Below the pieces are notes generated by a model. The model made no database searches and was not told the origin of the DNA. It worked only from the letters and a program-made list of their open reading frames with translations. Shown piece by piece: positions 50,037 through 62,304 of a DNA stretch of 64,000 nt (its first letter is position 1; each line of letters begins with the position of its first letter). A program made the translations under genes and the position numbers. Origin of the DNA: Diplolepis rosae. Taxonomy: Eukaryota; Arthropoda; Insecta; Hymenoptera; Diplolepididae. Where the stretch lies: positions 2,294,001-2,358,000 of the forward strand of contig JAPYXD010000755.1 of assembly GCA_030998225.1 (NCBI GenBank). Reading direction: 5' to 3'.

Positions 50037-53000
50037 GAAGCCATTTGGTGAAAAACTCGTCAAATTATCACTTGAATTGAAAACGTGGCCTAACGAAAGT
50101 CTTTGGTATTGGAGTGCAGATACATTGTGCTATATTAAAAAAAATATGAATTTAAATTTGAGTTTGCGGAGCGAAACCAAAATTAGGAAAGTTTGACCTG
50201 GGGAAGCCATTTGTTGACAGACTCGTTAAATTATCTCTTAAACTGAGAAATTGGTCTAAAAAAAGACTTTGGTTATGAACTGCTGATACATTGTGCTATA
50301 TTAAAAAAAATATAAATTCAAATTCGAGTTTGCGGAGCGGAACCAAAATTAGGAAAGTTTGACCGGGGGAAGCCGTTTCTGGACAAACTCGTCAAATTAT
50401 CTCGAGAACTAAGAAGGTGGCCTAAATAAAGAATTTGGTTTTGAACTTCGGATACATTGTGCCATATTAAAAAAAATATCAATTGAAATTCGAGTTTGCG
50501 GAGCGGAACCAAAATTAGGAAAGTTAGACCTGGGGAAGCCATTTGTTGACAAACTCGTTAAATTATCTCTTAAACTGAGAACGTGGTCAGAAAAAAGACT
50601 TTGGTTTTTGAATTGCAGATACATTGTGCCATATTAAAAAAAATATAAATTGAAATTCGAGTTTGCGGAGCGAAACCAAAATTAGGAAAGTTTGACCCGG
50701 GGAAGACATTTGTTGACAAACTCGTTAAATTATCTCTTAAACTGAGAACGTGGTCTAAAAAAAGACTTTGGTTTTAAATTAAAGATACATTCTGCTCTAT
50801 TAAAAAAAATATAAATTGAAATTCGAGTTTGCGGAGCGGAAACAAAATTAGGAATGTTTGTCCCGGGGAAGCCATTTGCTGATAATCTCGTTAAATTATC
50901 ACTTAAATAGAAAACATGGCCTAACGAAAGTCTTTGGTTTTGAATTGCAGATACATTGTGCTATATTAAAAAAAATATGAATTTAAATTCGAGTTTGCGG
51001 AGCGAAACCAAAATTATGAATGTTTGACCCGGGGAAGCCATTTGTTGACAAACTCGTTACATTATCTCGAGAACTTAGAACGTGGCCTAACACAAGTCTT
51101 TGGTTTTGAACTGCAGATACATTGTGGGATATTAAAAAAAAATATAAATTCAAATTTGAGTTTCGGAGCGAAAGCAAAATTATGAAAGTTTGACCAGGGG
51201 AAGCCATTTGTTGACAAACTCGTTAAATTATCTCTTAAACTGAGAACGTGGTCTAAAAGAAGACTTTGGTTTTGAATTGCAGATACATTGTGCTATATTA
51301 AAAAAAATATAAATTCAAATTCGAGTTTGCGGAGCGGAACCAAAATTAGGAAAGTTTGACCCGGGGAAGCCGTTTCTGGACAAACTCGTCAAATTATCTC
51401 GAGAACTAAGAAGGTGGCCTAAAAAAAGACTTTTGTTTTTAATTGAAGATACATTGTGCCATATTAAAAAATATATAAATTGAAATTCGAGTTTGCGGAG
51501 CGAAACCAAAATTAGGAAAGTTTGACCCGGGGAAGACGTTTCTGGACAAACTCGTCAAATTATCTCGAGAACTAAGAACGTGGCCTAAAAAAAGACTTTG
51601 GTTTTAAATTGAAGATACATTGTGCTACATTAAAAAATATATAAATTGAAATTCGAGTTTGCGGAGCGAAACCAAAATTATAAAAGTTTGCCCTGGGAAA
51701 GCCGTTTCTGGACAAACTCGTCAAATTATCTCGAGAACTAAGAAGGTGGCCTAAAAAAAGACTTTTGTTTTTAATTGAAGATACATTGTGCCATATTAAA
51801 AAATATATAAATTGAAATTCGAGTTTGCGGAGCGGAACCAAAATTAGGAAAGTTTGACCCGGGGAAGCCGTTTCTGGACAAACTCGTCAAATTATCTCGA
51901 GAACTAAGAACGTGGTCTAAAAAAAGACTTTGGTTTTAAATTGAAGATACATTGTGCTCTATTAAAAAATATATAAATTGAAATTCGAGTTTGCGGAGCG
52001 AAACCAAAATTATAAAAGTTTGCCCTGGGAAAGCCGTTTCTGGACAAACTCGTTACATTATCTCGAGAACTTAGAACGTGGCCTAAAAAAAGACTTTTGT
52101 TTTAAATTGAAGATACTTTGTGCTCTATTAAAAAATATATAAATTTAAATTTAGTTTGCGGAGCGAAACCAAAATTATGAAAGTTTGCCCTGGGAAAGCC
52201 GTTTCTGGACAAACTCGTCGAATTATCTCGAGAACTAAGAAAGTGGCCAAACGAAAGACTTTGGTTTTAAATTGAAGATACATTTTGGGATATTAAAAAA
52301 AATATAAATTTAAATTTGAGTTTCGAAGCGAAACCAAAATTATGAAAGTTTGACCCGGGGAAGCCATTTGTTGACAATCTCGTTAAATTATCTCTTAAAA
52401 TGAAAACGTGGTCTAAAAAAAGACTTTGGTTTTGAATTGCAGATACATTGTGCTATACTAAAAAAAATATAAATTTAATTTGTGTTTGCGGAGCGAAACC
52501 AAAATTATGAAAGTTTGACCCGGGGAAGCCGTTTCTGGACAAACTCGTCAAATTATCTCGAGAACTAAGTACGTAACCTAAAAAAAGAATTCAGTTTTGT
52601 ATTGCGGATACATTGTGCTATATTACAAAAAATATAATTTCAAATTCGAGTTTGCGGAGAGAAACCAAAATTATGAATGTTTGACCTGGGGAAGCCATTT
52701 CTGGAGAAAGTCGTCCAATTATCTCGAGAACTGAGAACGTGGCCTAAAAAAAGGCTTTGGTTTTAAATTGAAGATACATTGTGCTATACTAAAAAAAATA
52801 TGAATTTAAATTCGAGTTTGCGGAGCGAAACCAAAATTATGAAAGTTTGACCCGGGGAAGCCGTTTCTGGAGAAACTCGTCGAATTATCTCGAGAACTAA
52901 GAAAGTGGCCAAACGAAAGACTTTGGTTTTAAATTGAAGATACATTGTGGGATATTAAAAAAAATATGAATTTAAATTCGAGTTTGCGGAGCGAAACCAA

Positions 53001-55138
53001 AATTATGAAAGTTTGTCCCGGGGAAGCCATTTGCTGATAAACTCGTTAAATTATCACTTAAATTGAAATCATGGCCTAACGAAAGTCTTTGGTTTTGAAT
53101 TGCAGATACATTGTGCTATATTAAAAAAAATATGAATTTAAATTCGAACTTGCGGAGCGAAACCAAAATTATGAATGTTTTACCCGGGGAAGCCATTTGT
53201 TGACAAACTCGTTGAATTATATCTTAAACTGAGAAAGTAGTCTAAAAAAAAACTTTGGTTTTAAATTGCAGATACATTGTGCTATATTAAAAAAAATATA
53301 AATTTAAATTTGAGTTTGCGGAGCGAAAACAATATTATGAAAGTTTGACCTAGGGAAGCCATTTGTTGACAAACTCGTTAAATTATCTCTTAAACTGAAA
53401 ACGTGGTCTAAAAAAAGACTTTTGTTTTTAATTGAAGATACATTGTGCCATATTAAAAAATATATAAATTGAAATTCGAGTTTGCGGAGCGGAACCAAAA
53501 TTAGGAAAGTTTGTCTCGGGGAAGCCATTTGTTGACAAACTCGTCAAATTATCTCTTAAACTGAAAACGTGGCCTAAAAAAAAAGACTTTGATTTTAAAT
53601 TGAAGATACATTGTGCCATATTAAAAAATATATAAATTGAAATTCGAGTTTGCGGAGCGGAACCAAAATTAGGAAAGTTTGTCTCGGGGAAGCCATTTGC
53701 TGATAAACTCGTTAAATTATCTCTTAAACTGAGAACGTAGTCTAAAAAAAGACTTTTGTTTTAAATTGTAGATACATTGTTCCATATTAAAAAAAATATA
53801 AATTCAAATTCGAGTTTGCGGAGCGGAAACAAAATTAGGAAAGTTTGACCTGGGGAAGCCGTTTCTGGACAAACTCGTCAAATTATCTCGAGAACTAAGA
53901 ACGTGACCTAACGAAAGTCTTTGGTTTTAAATTTAACAAACATTGCGGGATATTAAAAAAAATATAAATTCAAATTATAGTTAGCGGAGCGAAACCAAAA
54001 TTATGAATGTTTGACCCGGGGAAGCCATTTGTTGACAAGCTCGTTAATGTATCTCGTAAACTGACAACGTGGTCAGAAAAAAGACTTTGGTTTTGAATTG
54101 CAGATACATTGTGCTATATTAAAAAAATATGAATTTAAATTCGAGTTTGCGGAGCGAAAGCAAAATTATGAAAGTTTGACCAGGGGAAGCCATTTGTTGA
54201 CAATCTCGTTAAATTATCTCTTAAACTGAGAACGTGGTCTAAAAAAAGACTTTGGTTTTGAATTGCAGATACATTTTGCTATATTAAAAAAAATATAAAT
54301 TCAAATTCGAGTTTTCGCAGCGAAACCAAAATTAGGAAAGTTTGACCCGGGGAAGCCATTTGCTGATAAACTCGTTAAATTATCACTTAAATTGAAAACA
54401 TGGCCTAACGAAGGTCTTTGGTTTTGAACTGCAGATACATTGTGCTATATTAAAAATAATATGTATTAGAATTCGAGTTTGCGGAGCGAATCCAAAATTA
54501 TGAATGTTTGGCCCGGGGAAGCCATTTGTTGACAAACTCGTTACATTATCTCGAGAACTTAGAACGTGGCCTAACACAAGTCTTTGGTTTTGAACTGCAG
54601 ATACATTGTGGGATATTAAAAAAAAATATAAATTCAAATTTGAGTTTGCGGAGCGAAACCAAAATTATGAAAGTTTGACCCGGGAAAGCCGTTTCTGGAT
54701 AAACTCGTTGAATTATCTCGAGAACTAAGAAAGTGGCCAAACGAAAGACTTTGGTTTCAAATTGAAGATATATTGTGGGATATTAAAAAAAATATGAATT
54801 TAAATTCGAGTTTGCGGAGCGGAACCAAAATTAGGAAAGTTTGTCCCGGGGAAGCCATTTGCTGATAAACTCGTCAAATTATCACTTAAATTGAAAACGT
54901 GGCCTAAAAAAGACTTCGTTTTTGAAATGCAGATTCATTGTGCTGTATTAAAAAAAATATGAATTTAAATTTGAGTTTGCGGAGCGAAACCAAAATTATG
55001 AAAGTTTGACCCGGGGAAGCCGTTTCTGGCCAAACTCTTCAAATTATCTCGAGATCTAAGAACGTGGTCTAAAAAAAGACATTAGTTTTAAATTGAAGAT
55101 ACATTGAGCTCTATTAAAAAATATATAAATTTAAATTT
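49891..55138 (+). repeat. Mixed zone with type 2 enrichment
   Basis: Type 2 monomers dominate. Monomers with TAACACAAGTCTTTGG occur near 51090 and 54575, an isolated type 4 junction is at 53178, and an ATTATAGTTAGCGGAG monomer is near 53970. The segment at 51.4-52.2 kb is a homogenised dimer and is listed separately. No gene is present. Confidence 0.8.
51360..52190 (+). repeat. Locally homogenised dimer (332-bp period)
   Basis: Five consecutive monomers carry ATATATAAAT at 51471, 51637, 51803, 51969 and 52135, exactly 166 bp apart, whereas elsewhere this variant is sporadic. Within the run, TTTGTTTTTAATTGAAG with GTGCCATATT alternates with TTGGTTTTAAATTGAAG with GTGCT(A/C). AAAATTATAAAAGTTTGCC occurs in every second unit (near 51675 and 52005). 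The pattern indicates a recent tandem duplication of a two-monomer unit. Confidence 0.85.
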
Positions 55139-55850
55139 GTGTTTGCGGAGCGAAACCAAAATGATGAAAGTTTGACCCGGGGAAGCCGTTTCTGGACAAA
55201 CTCGTCAAATTATCTCGAGAACTAAGAACGTGATCTAAAAAAAAGACTTTGGTTTTGAATTGAAGATACATTGTGCTCTATTAAAGAAAATATAAATTTA
55301 AATTTGAGTTTGCGGAGAGAAACCAAAATTATGAATGTTTGACCTGGGGAAGCCATTTGTTGACAAACTCGTTAAATTATCTTTTAAACTGAGAACGTGG
55401 TCTAAAAAAAGACTGTGTTTTTAAATTGAAGATACATTGTGCTATTTTAATAAAAATATAACTTCATATTCGAGTTTGCGGAGCGAAACCAAAATTATGA
55501 AAGTTTGACCTGGGAAAGCCGTTTCTGGACAAACTCGTCGAATTATCTCGAGAACTAAGAAAGTGGCCAAACGAAAGACTTTGGTTTTAAATTGAAGATA
55601 CATTGTGCCATATGAAAAAAAATATAAATTCGAGTTTGCGGAGCGGAAACAAAATTATGAAAGTTTTTCCCGGGGAAGGCATTTGCTGATAAACTCGTTA
55701 AATTATCACTTAAATTGAAAACATGGCCTAACGAAAGTCTTTGGTTTTGAATTGCAGATACATTGTGCTATATTAAAAAAAATATGAATTTAAATTCGAG
55801 TTTGCGGAGCGAAACCAAAATTATGAAATTTTTATCCGGGGAACCCATTT
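55139..55850 (+). repeat. Degenerate partial copy of module M
   Basis: From GTGTTTGCGG at 55139 the sequence follows 39553 onward with an offset of about 15,586 bp (94 monomers). It shares GAACGTGATC and the 10-bp loss in the A/T tract (near 55614-55635). The type 4 junction is present in altered form, TTTTTATCCGG near 55828, followed by GTTGAATTATATCTTAAAC. The first monomer of the module is not recognisable upstream. Extra changes such as GACTGTGTTTTTAAATTG near 55415 show more decay than in copy 3. Confidence 0.82.
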
Positions 55851-57980
55851 GTTGACAAACTCGTTGAATTATATCTTAAACTAAGAAGGTGGCCTAAAAA
55901 AAGAATTTGGTTTTTAATTGAAGATACATTGTGCCATATTAAAAAAAATATAAATTGAAATTCGAGTTTGCGGAGCGGAACCAAAATTAGGAAAGTTAGA
56001 CCTGGGGAAGCCATTTGTTGACAAACTCGTTAAATTATCTCTTAAACTGAGAACGTGGTATAAAAAAAGACTTTGGTTTTAAATTGAAGATACATTGTGC
56101 TATATTAAAAAAAATATAAATTCAAATTCGAGTTTGCGGAGCGTAACCAAAATTATGAAAGTTTGACCAGGGGAAGCCGTTTCTGGACAAACTCGTCAAA
56201 TTATCTCGAGAACTTAGAACGTGGCCTAACTTTTGTCTTTGGTTTTGAACTTCGGATTCATTGTGCTATATTAATAAAAATATGAATTCAAATTTGAGTT
56301 TGCGAAGCGAAACCAAAATTATGAAAGTTTGAACCAGGGAAGCCATTTGTTGACAAACTCGTCAAATTATCTCGAGAACTAAGAAGGTGGCCTAAAAAAA
56401 GACTTTTGTTTTTAATTGAAGATACGTTGTGCCATATTAAAATTATATAAATTGAAATTCGAGTTTGCGGAGCGGAACCAAAATTAGGAAAAATTGTCCC
56501 GGAGAAGCCATTTGCTGATAAACTCCTCAAATTACCACTTAAATTGAAAACGTGGCCTAAAAAAAAACTTTGGTTTTGAATTGCTGATACATTGTGCTAT
56601 ATTAAAAAAAATATAAATTCAAATTCGAGTTTGCGGAGCGGAACCAAAATTAGGAAAGTTTGACCCGGGGAAGCCGTTTCTGGACAAACTCGTCAAATTA
56701 TCTCGAGAACTAAGAACGTGGCCTAACGAAAGTCTTTGGTTTTGAACTTCGGATACATTGTGCTATATTAAAAAAAATATAAATTGAAATTCGAGTTTGC
56801 GGAGCGGAACCAAAATTAGGAAAGTTAGACCTGGGAAAGACATTTGTTGACAAACTCGTTAAATTATCTTTTAAACTGAGAAATTGGCCAAAAAAAAACT
56901 TTGGTTTTAAATTAAAGATACATTCTGCTATATTAAAAAAAATATGAATTTAAATTCGAGTTTGCGGAGCGAAACCAAAATTATGAAAGTTTGACCTGGG
57001 AAAGCCGTTTCTGGACAAACTCGTCGAATTATCTCGAGAACTAAGAAAGTGGCCAAGCGAAAGACTGTGGTTTTAAATTGAAGATACATTGTGGGATATT
57101 AAAAAAAATATGAATTTAAATTTGAGTTTGCGGAGCGTAACCAAAATTAGGAAAAATTGTCCCGGTGAAGCCATTTGATGATAAACTCCTCAAATTATCA
57201 CTTTAATTGAAAACGTGGCCTAACGAAAGTCTTTGGTATTGAACTGCAGATACATTTCGCTATATTAAAAAAAATATGAATTTAAATTCGAACTTGCGGA
57301 GCGAAACCAAAATTATGAATGTTTTACCCGGGGAAGCCATTTGTTGACAAACTCGTTGAATTATATCTTAAACTGAGAAATTGGCCTAAAAAAAAACTTT
57401 GGTTTTTAATTGAAGATACATTGTGCTATATTAAAAAAAATATAAATTTAAATTTGAGTTTGCGGAGCGGAACCAAAATTAGGAAAGTTAGACCTGGGGA
57501 AGCCATTTGTTGACAGACTCGTTAAATTATCTCTTAAACTTAAACGTCGTCTATAAAAAGACTTTAGTTTTAAATTGAAGATACATTGTGCTCTATTAAA
57601 AAAAATATAAATTCAAATTCGAGTTTGCGGAGCGAAACCAAAATTAGGAAAGTTTGATCCGGGGAAGCCGTTTCTGGACAAACTCGTCAAATTATCTCGA
57701 GAACTAAGAACGTGGCCTAACGAAAGTCTTTGGTTTTGAACTTCGGATACATTGTGCTATATTAAAAAAAATATGAATTTAAATTTGAGTTTGCGGAGCG
57801 GAACCAAAATTAGGAAAGTTAGACCTGGGGAAGCCATTTGTTGACAAACCCGTTAAATTATCTCTTAAACTGAAAACGTGGTCTAAAAAAAGACTTCGAT
57901 TTTAAATTGAAGATACATTGTGCCATATTAAAAAATATATAAATTGAAATTCGAGTTTGCGGAGCGGAACCAAAATTAGG

Positions 57981-59306
57981 AAAAATTGTCCCGGAGAAGC
58001 CATTTGCTGATAAACTCGTCAAATTATCTCTTAAACTGAGAACGTAGTCTAAAAAAAGACTCTGGTTTTTGATTGCTGATACATTGTGCTATATTAAAAA
58101 AAATATAAATTCAAATTCGAGATTGCGGAGCGGAACCAAAATTAGGAAAGTTTGACCGGGGGAAGCCGTTTCTGGACAAACTCGTCAAATTATCTCGAGA
58201 ACTAAGAACATGGCCTAACGAAAGTCTTTGGTTTTGAACTGCAGATACATTGTGCTATATTAAAAAAAATATATATTTACATTTGTGTTTGCGGAGCGAA
58301 ACCAAAATTATGAATGTTTGACCCGGGGAAGCCATTTGATGACAAACTCGTTAATGTATCTCTTAAAATGAGAACGTGGTCAGAAAAAAGACTTTGGTTT
58401 TGAATTGCAGATACATTGTGCTATATTAAAAAAAATATAAATTTAAATTCGAGTTTGCGGAGCGAAACCAAAATTAGGAAAGTTTGACCTGGGGAAGCCA
58501 TTTGTTGACAGACTCGTTAAATTATCTCTTAAACTGAGAAATTGGTCTAAAAAAAGACTTTGGTTTTGAATTGCAGATACATTGTGCTATATTAAAAAAA
58601 ATATGAATTTAAATTCGAGTTTGCGGAGCGAAACCAAAATTATGAATTTTTGACCAGGGGAAGCCATTTGTTGAAAAACTCGTTTAATTATATCTTAAAC
58701 TGAGAAAGTAGTCTAAAAAAAGAATTTGGTTTTTAATTGAAGATACATTGTGCAATATTAAAAAAAATATAAATTGAAATTCGAGTTTGCGGAGCGGAAC
58801 CAAAATTAGGAAAGTTAGACCTGGGGAAGCCATTTGTTGACAAACTCGTTAAATTATCTCTTAAACTGAGAACGTCGTCTATAAAAAGACTTTAGTTTTG
58901 AATTGCTGATACATTGTGCTATATTAAAAAAATATAAATTCAAATTCGAGTTTGCGGAGCGGAACCAAAATTAGGAAAGTTTGACCCGGGGAAGCCGTTT
59001 CTGGACAAACTCGTCAAATTATCTCGAGAACTAAGAACGTGGCCTAACGAAAGTCTTTGGTTTTGAACTGCAGATACATTCTGCTATATTAAAAAAAATA
59101 TGAATTGAAATTTGAGTTTGCGGAGCGAAACCAAAATTATGAAAGTTGACCTGGGGAAGCCATTTGTTGACAAACTCGTTAAATTATCTCTTAAACTGAA
59201 AACGTGGCCTAAAAAAAGACTTTTGTTTTTAATTGAAGATACATTGTGCCATATTAAAAAATATATAAATTGAAATTCGAGTTTGCGGAGCGGAACCAAA
59301 ATTAGG
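57981..59306 (+). repeat. Right-zone higher-order copy 1 (8 monomers)
   Basis: This copy is 1326 bp, measured from the A-run of GGAAAAATTGTCCCGGAG. It contains GAGATTGCGGAG near 58110, the type 2 unit near 58160, and a GTTAATGTATCTC monomer near 58350 that is also found near 54045. Confidence 0.78.
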
Positions 59307-60631
59307 AAAAATTGTCCCGGAGAAGCCATTTGCTGATAAACTCGTCAAATTATCACTTAAACTGAGAACGTAGTCTAAAAAAAGACTTTGGTTTTAAATT
59401 GAATATACATTGTGCCATATGAAAAAAAATTTAAATTCAAATTCGAGTTTGCGGAGCGGAACCAAAATTAGGAAAGTTTGTCCCGAGAAGCCGTTTCTGG
59501 ACAAACTCGTAAAATTATCTCCAGAACTAAGAACGTGGCCTAAAAAAAGTCTTTGGTTTTGAATTGAAGATACATTGCGGGATATTAAAAAAAATATAAA
59601 TTCAAATTATAGTTAGCGGAGCGAAACCAAAATTATGAAAGTTTGACCCGGGGAAGCCATTTGTTGACAAACTCGTTAAATTATCTCTTAAACTGAGAAC
59701 GTGGTCTAAAAAAAGACTTTGGTTTTGAATTGCAGATACATTGTGCTATATTAAAAAAAATATAAATTTAAATTTGTTTGCGGAGCGAAACCAAAATTAT
59801 GAAAGTTTGACCTGGGGAAGCCATTTGTTGACAAACTCGTTAAATTATCTCTTAAACTGAGAAATTGGTCTAAAAAAAGACTTTGGTTTTGAATTGCAGA
59901 TACATTGTGCTATATTAAAAAAAATATGAATTTAAATTCGAGTTTGCGGAGCGAAACCAAAATTATGAAAGTTTGACCTGGGGAAGCCATTTGTTGACAA
60001 ACTCGTTAAATTATCTCTTAAACTGAGAAATTGGCCTAAAAAAAAACTTCGGTTTTGGATTGCAGATACATTGTGCAATATTAAAACAAATATGAATTTA
60101 AATTTGAGTTTGCGGAGCGGAACCAAAATTAGGAAAGTTTGTCCCGGGGAAGCCATTTGCTGATAAACTCGTTAAATTATCTCTTAAACTGAGAACGTCG
60201 TCTATAAAAAGACTTTAGTTTTAAATTGAAGATACATTGTGCTATATTAAAAAAAATATAAATTCAAATTCGAGTTTGCGGAGCGGAACCAAAATTAGGA
60301 AAGTTTGACCCGGGGAAGCCGTTTCTGGACAAACTCGTCAAATTATCTCGAGAACTTAGAATGTGGCCTAACAAAAGTCTTTGGTTTTGAACTTCAGATA
60401 CATTGCGGGATATTAAAAAAAATATAAATTCAAATTATAGTTAGCGGAGCGAAACCAAAATTATGAATGTTTGACCCGGGGAAGCCATTTGATGACAAAC
60501 TCGTTAAATTATCTCTTAAACTGAAAACGTGGTCTAAAAAAAGACTTTGATTTTAAATTGCAGATACATTGTGCCAAATTAAAAAATATATAAATTGAAA
60601 TTCGAGTTTGCGGAGCGGAACCAAAATTAGG
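59307..60631 (+). repeat. Right-zone higher-order copy 2 (8 monomers)
   Basis: This copy is 1325 bp. It starts with the same marker. The next monomer has AAAAAAATTTAAATTCAAA and GTCCCGAGAAGCCG, and is more changed than its equivalents. A GCGGGATATT / ATTATAGTTAGCGGAG monomer is inserted near 59580 and again near 60410. Confidence 0.78.
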
Positions 60632-61791
60632 AAAAATTGTCCCGGAGAAGCCATTTGCTGATAAACTCGTTAAATTATCTCTTAAACTGAGAACGTCGTC
60701 TATAAAAAGACTTTGGTTTTGAATTGCTGATACATTGTGCTATATTAAAAAAAATATAAATTCAAATTCGAGATTGCGGAGCGGAACCAAAATTAGGAAA
60801 GTTTGACCGGGGGAAGCCGTTTCTGGACAAACTCGTCAAATTATCTCGAGAACTAAGAACGTGGCCTAACGAAAGTCTTTGGTTTTGAACTTCGGATACA
60901 TTGTGCTATATTAAAAAAAATATGAATTTAAATTTGAGTTTGCGGAGCGAAACCAAAATTAGGAAAGTTTGACCCGTGGAAGCCATTTGTTGACAAACTC
61001 GTTAAATTATCTCTTAAACTGAGAACGCGGTCAGAAAAAAGACTTTGGTTTTGAATTGCAGATACATTGTGCTATATTAAAATAATATGAATTTAAATTC
61101 GAGTTTGCGGAGCGGAACCAAAATTAGGAAAGTTTGACCTGGGGAAGCCATTTGTTGACAAACTCGTTAAATTATCTCTTAAACTGAGAAATTGGTCTAA
61201 AAAAAGACTTTGGTTTTGAATTGCAGATACATTGTGCTATATTAAAAAAAATATGAATTTAAATTCGAGTTTGCGGAGCGAAACCAAAATTAGGAAGGTT
61301 TGATCCGGGGAAGCCATTTGTTGACAAACTCGTTGAATTATATCTTAAACTGAGAAAGTAGCCTAAAAAAAGAATTTGGTTTTGAATTGCTGATACATTG
61401 TGCTATATTAAAAAAAATATAAATTTAAATTTAGTTTGCGGAGCGAAACCAAAATTAGGAAAGTTTGACCCGGGGAAGCCGTTTCTGGACAAACTCGTCA
61501 AATTATCTCGAGACCTAAGAACGTGGCCTAACGAAAGTCTTTGGTTTTGAACTGCAGATACATTCTGCTATATTAAAAAAAATATGAATTTAAATTTGAG
61601 TTTGCGGAGCGAAACCAAAATTATGAAAGTTTGATCCGGGGAAGCCATTTCTGGACAAACTTGTTAAATTATCTCTTAAACTGAAAACGTGGCCTAAAAA
61701 AAGACTTTTGTTTTTAATTGAAGATACATTGTGCCATATTAAAAAATATATAAATTGAAATTCGAGTTTGCGGAGCGGAACCAAAATTAGG
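60632..61791 (+). repeat. Right-zone higher-order copy 3 (7 monomers)
   Basis: This copy is 1160 bp, one monomer shorter than copies 1 and 2. It has GAGATTGCGGAG near 60770 and GACCGGGGGAAGCCG near 60805, as in copy 1. The length difference of one whole unit is what unequal exchange between monomers would give. Confidence 0.78.
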
Positions 61792-61972
61792 AAAAATTGT
61801 CCCGGAGAAGCCATTTGCTGATAAACTCGTCAAATTATCACTTAAACTGAAAACGTAGTCTAAAAAAAGACTTTTGTTTTGAATTGAAGATACATTGTGC
61901 TATATTAAAAAAAATATAAATTCAAATTCGAGATTGCGGAGCGGAACCAAAATTAGGAAAGTTTGACCCGGG

Positions 61973-62138
61973 GAAGCCGTTTCTGGACAAACTCGTCAAA
62001 TTATCTCGAGAACTAAGAACGTGGCCTAACGAAAGTCTTTGGTTTTGAACTGCAGATACATTGTGCTATATTAAAAAAAATATGAATTTAAATTTGAGTT
62101 TGCGGAGCGAAACCAAAATTATGAAAGTTTGACCCGGG
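61973..62138 (+). repeat. Exemplar of monomer type 2 (GTTTCTGGACAAAC, CTCGAG type)
   Basis: This 166-bp unit has GAAGCCGTTTCTGGACAAAC, then CGTCAAATTATCTCGAGAAC and TAAGAACGTGGCC. It differs from type 1 by a cluster of linked changes in the first 50 bases and creates the palindrome TCTCGAGA. A frequent sub-branch has CTGGTCAAAC and CCTGAGGAGGCC (for example 31462-31473). Downstream of that branch the monomer usually shows GAGTTTCGGAG, one base shorter than the usual GAGTTTGCGGAG, together with AAAATAATG. The two changes travel together in many copies, for example near 5740, 7560, 11040, 31595 and 39385. Confidence 0.9.
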
Positions 62139-62304
62139 GAAGCCATTTGTTGACAAACTCGTTAAATTATCTCTTAAACTGAGAACATGGTCTAAAAAAA
62201 GACTTTGGTTTTGAATTGCAGATACATTGTGCTATATTAAAAAAAATATAAATTTAAATTCGAGTTTGCGGAGCGAAACCAAAATTAGGAAAGTTTGACC
62301 TGGG
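62139..62304 (+). repeat. Exemplar of monomer type 1 (GTTGACAAAC type)
   Basis: This 166-bp unit begins GAAGCCATTTGTTGACAAAC and continues TCGTTAAATTATCTCTTAAACTGAG. It then has an A-run followed by AAAGACTTT, GAATTGCAGATACATTG, an A/T tract, and the conserved GTTTGCGGAGCGAAACC block. It is the commonest front-end in the window. Some copies carry GGTCAGAAAAAAGAC in place of GGTCTAAAAAAAGAC, which makes a separate lineage (for example near 6650, 10140 and 58380). Confidence 0.9.

Noticed and set aside
62240..62260. TATA-box-like AATATAAAT in nearly every monomer
   Set aside because: It is part of the A/T tract and follows from base composition. No initiator, reading frame or terminator goes with it. 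Satellite transcription is possible but not shown by the sequence.
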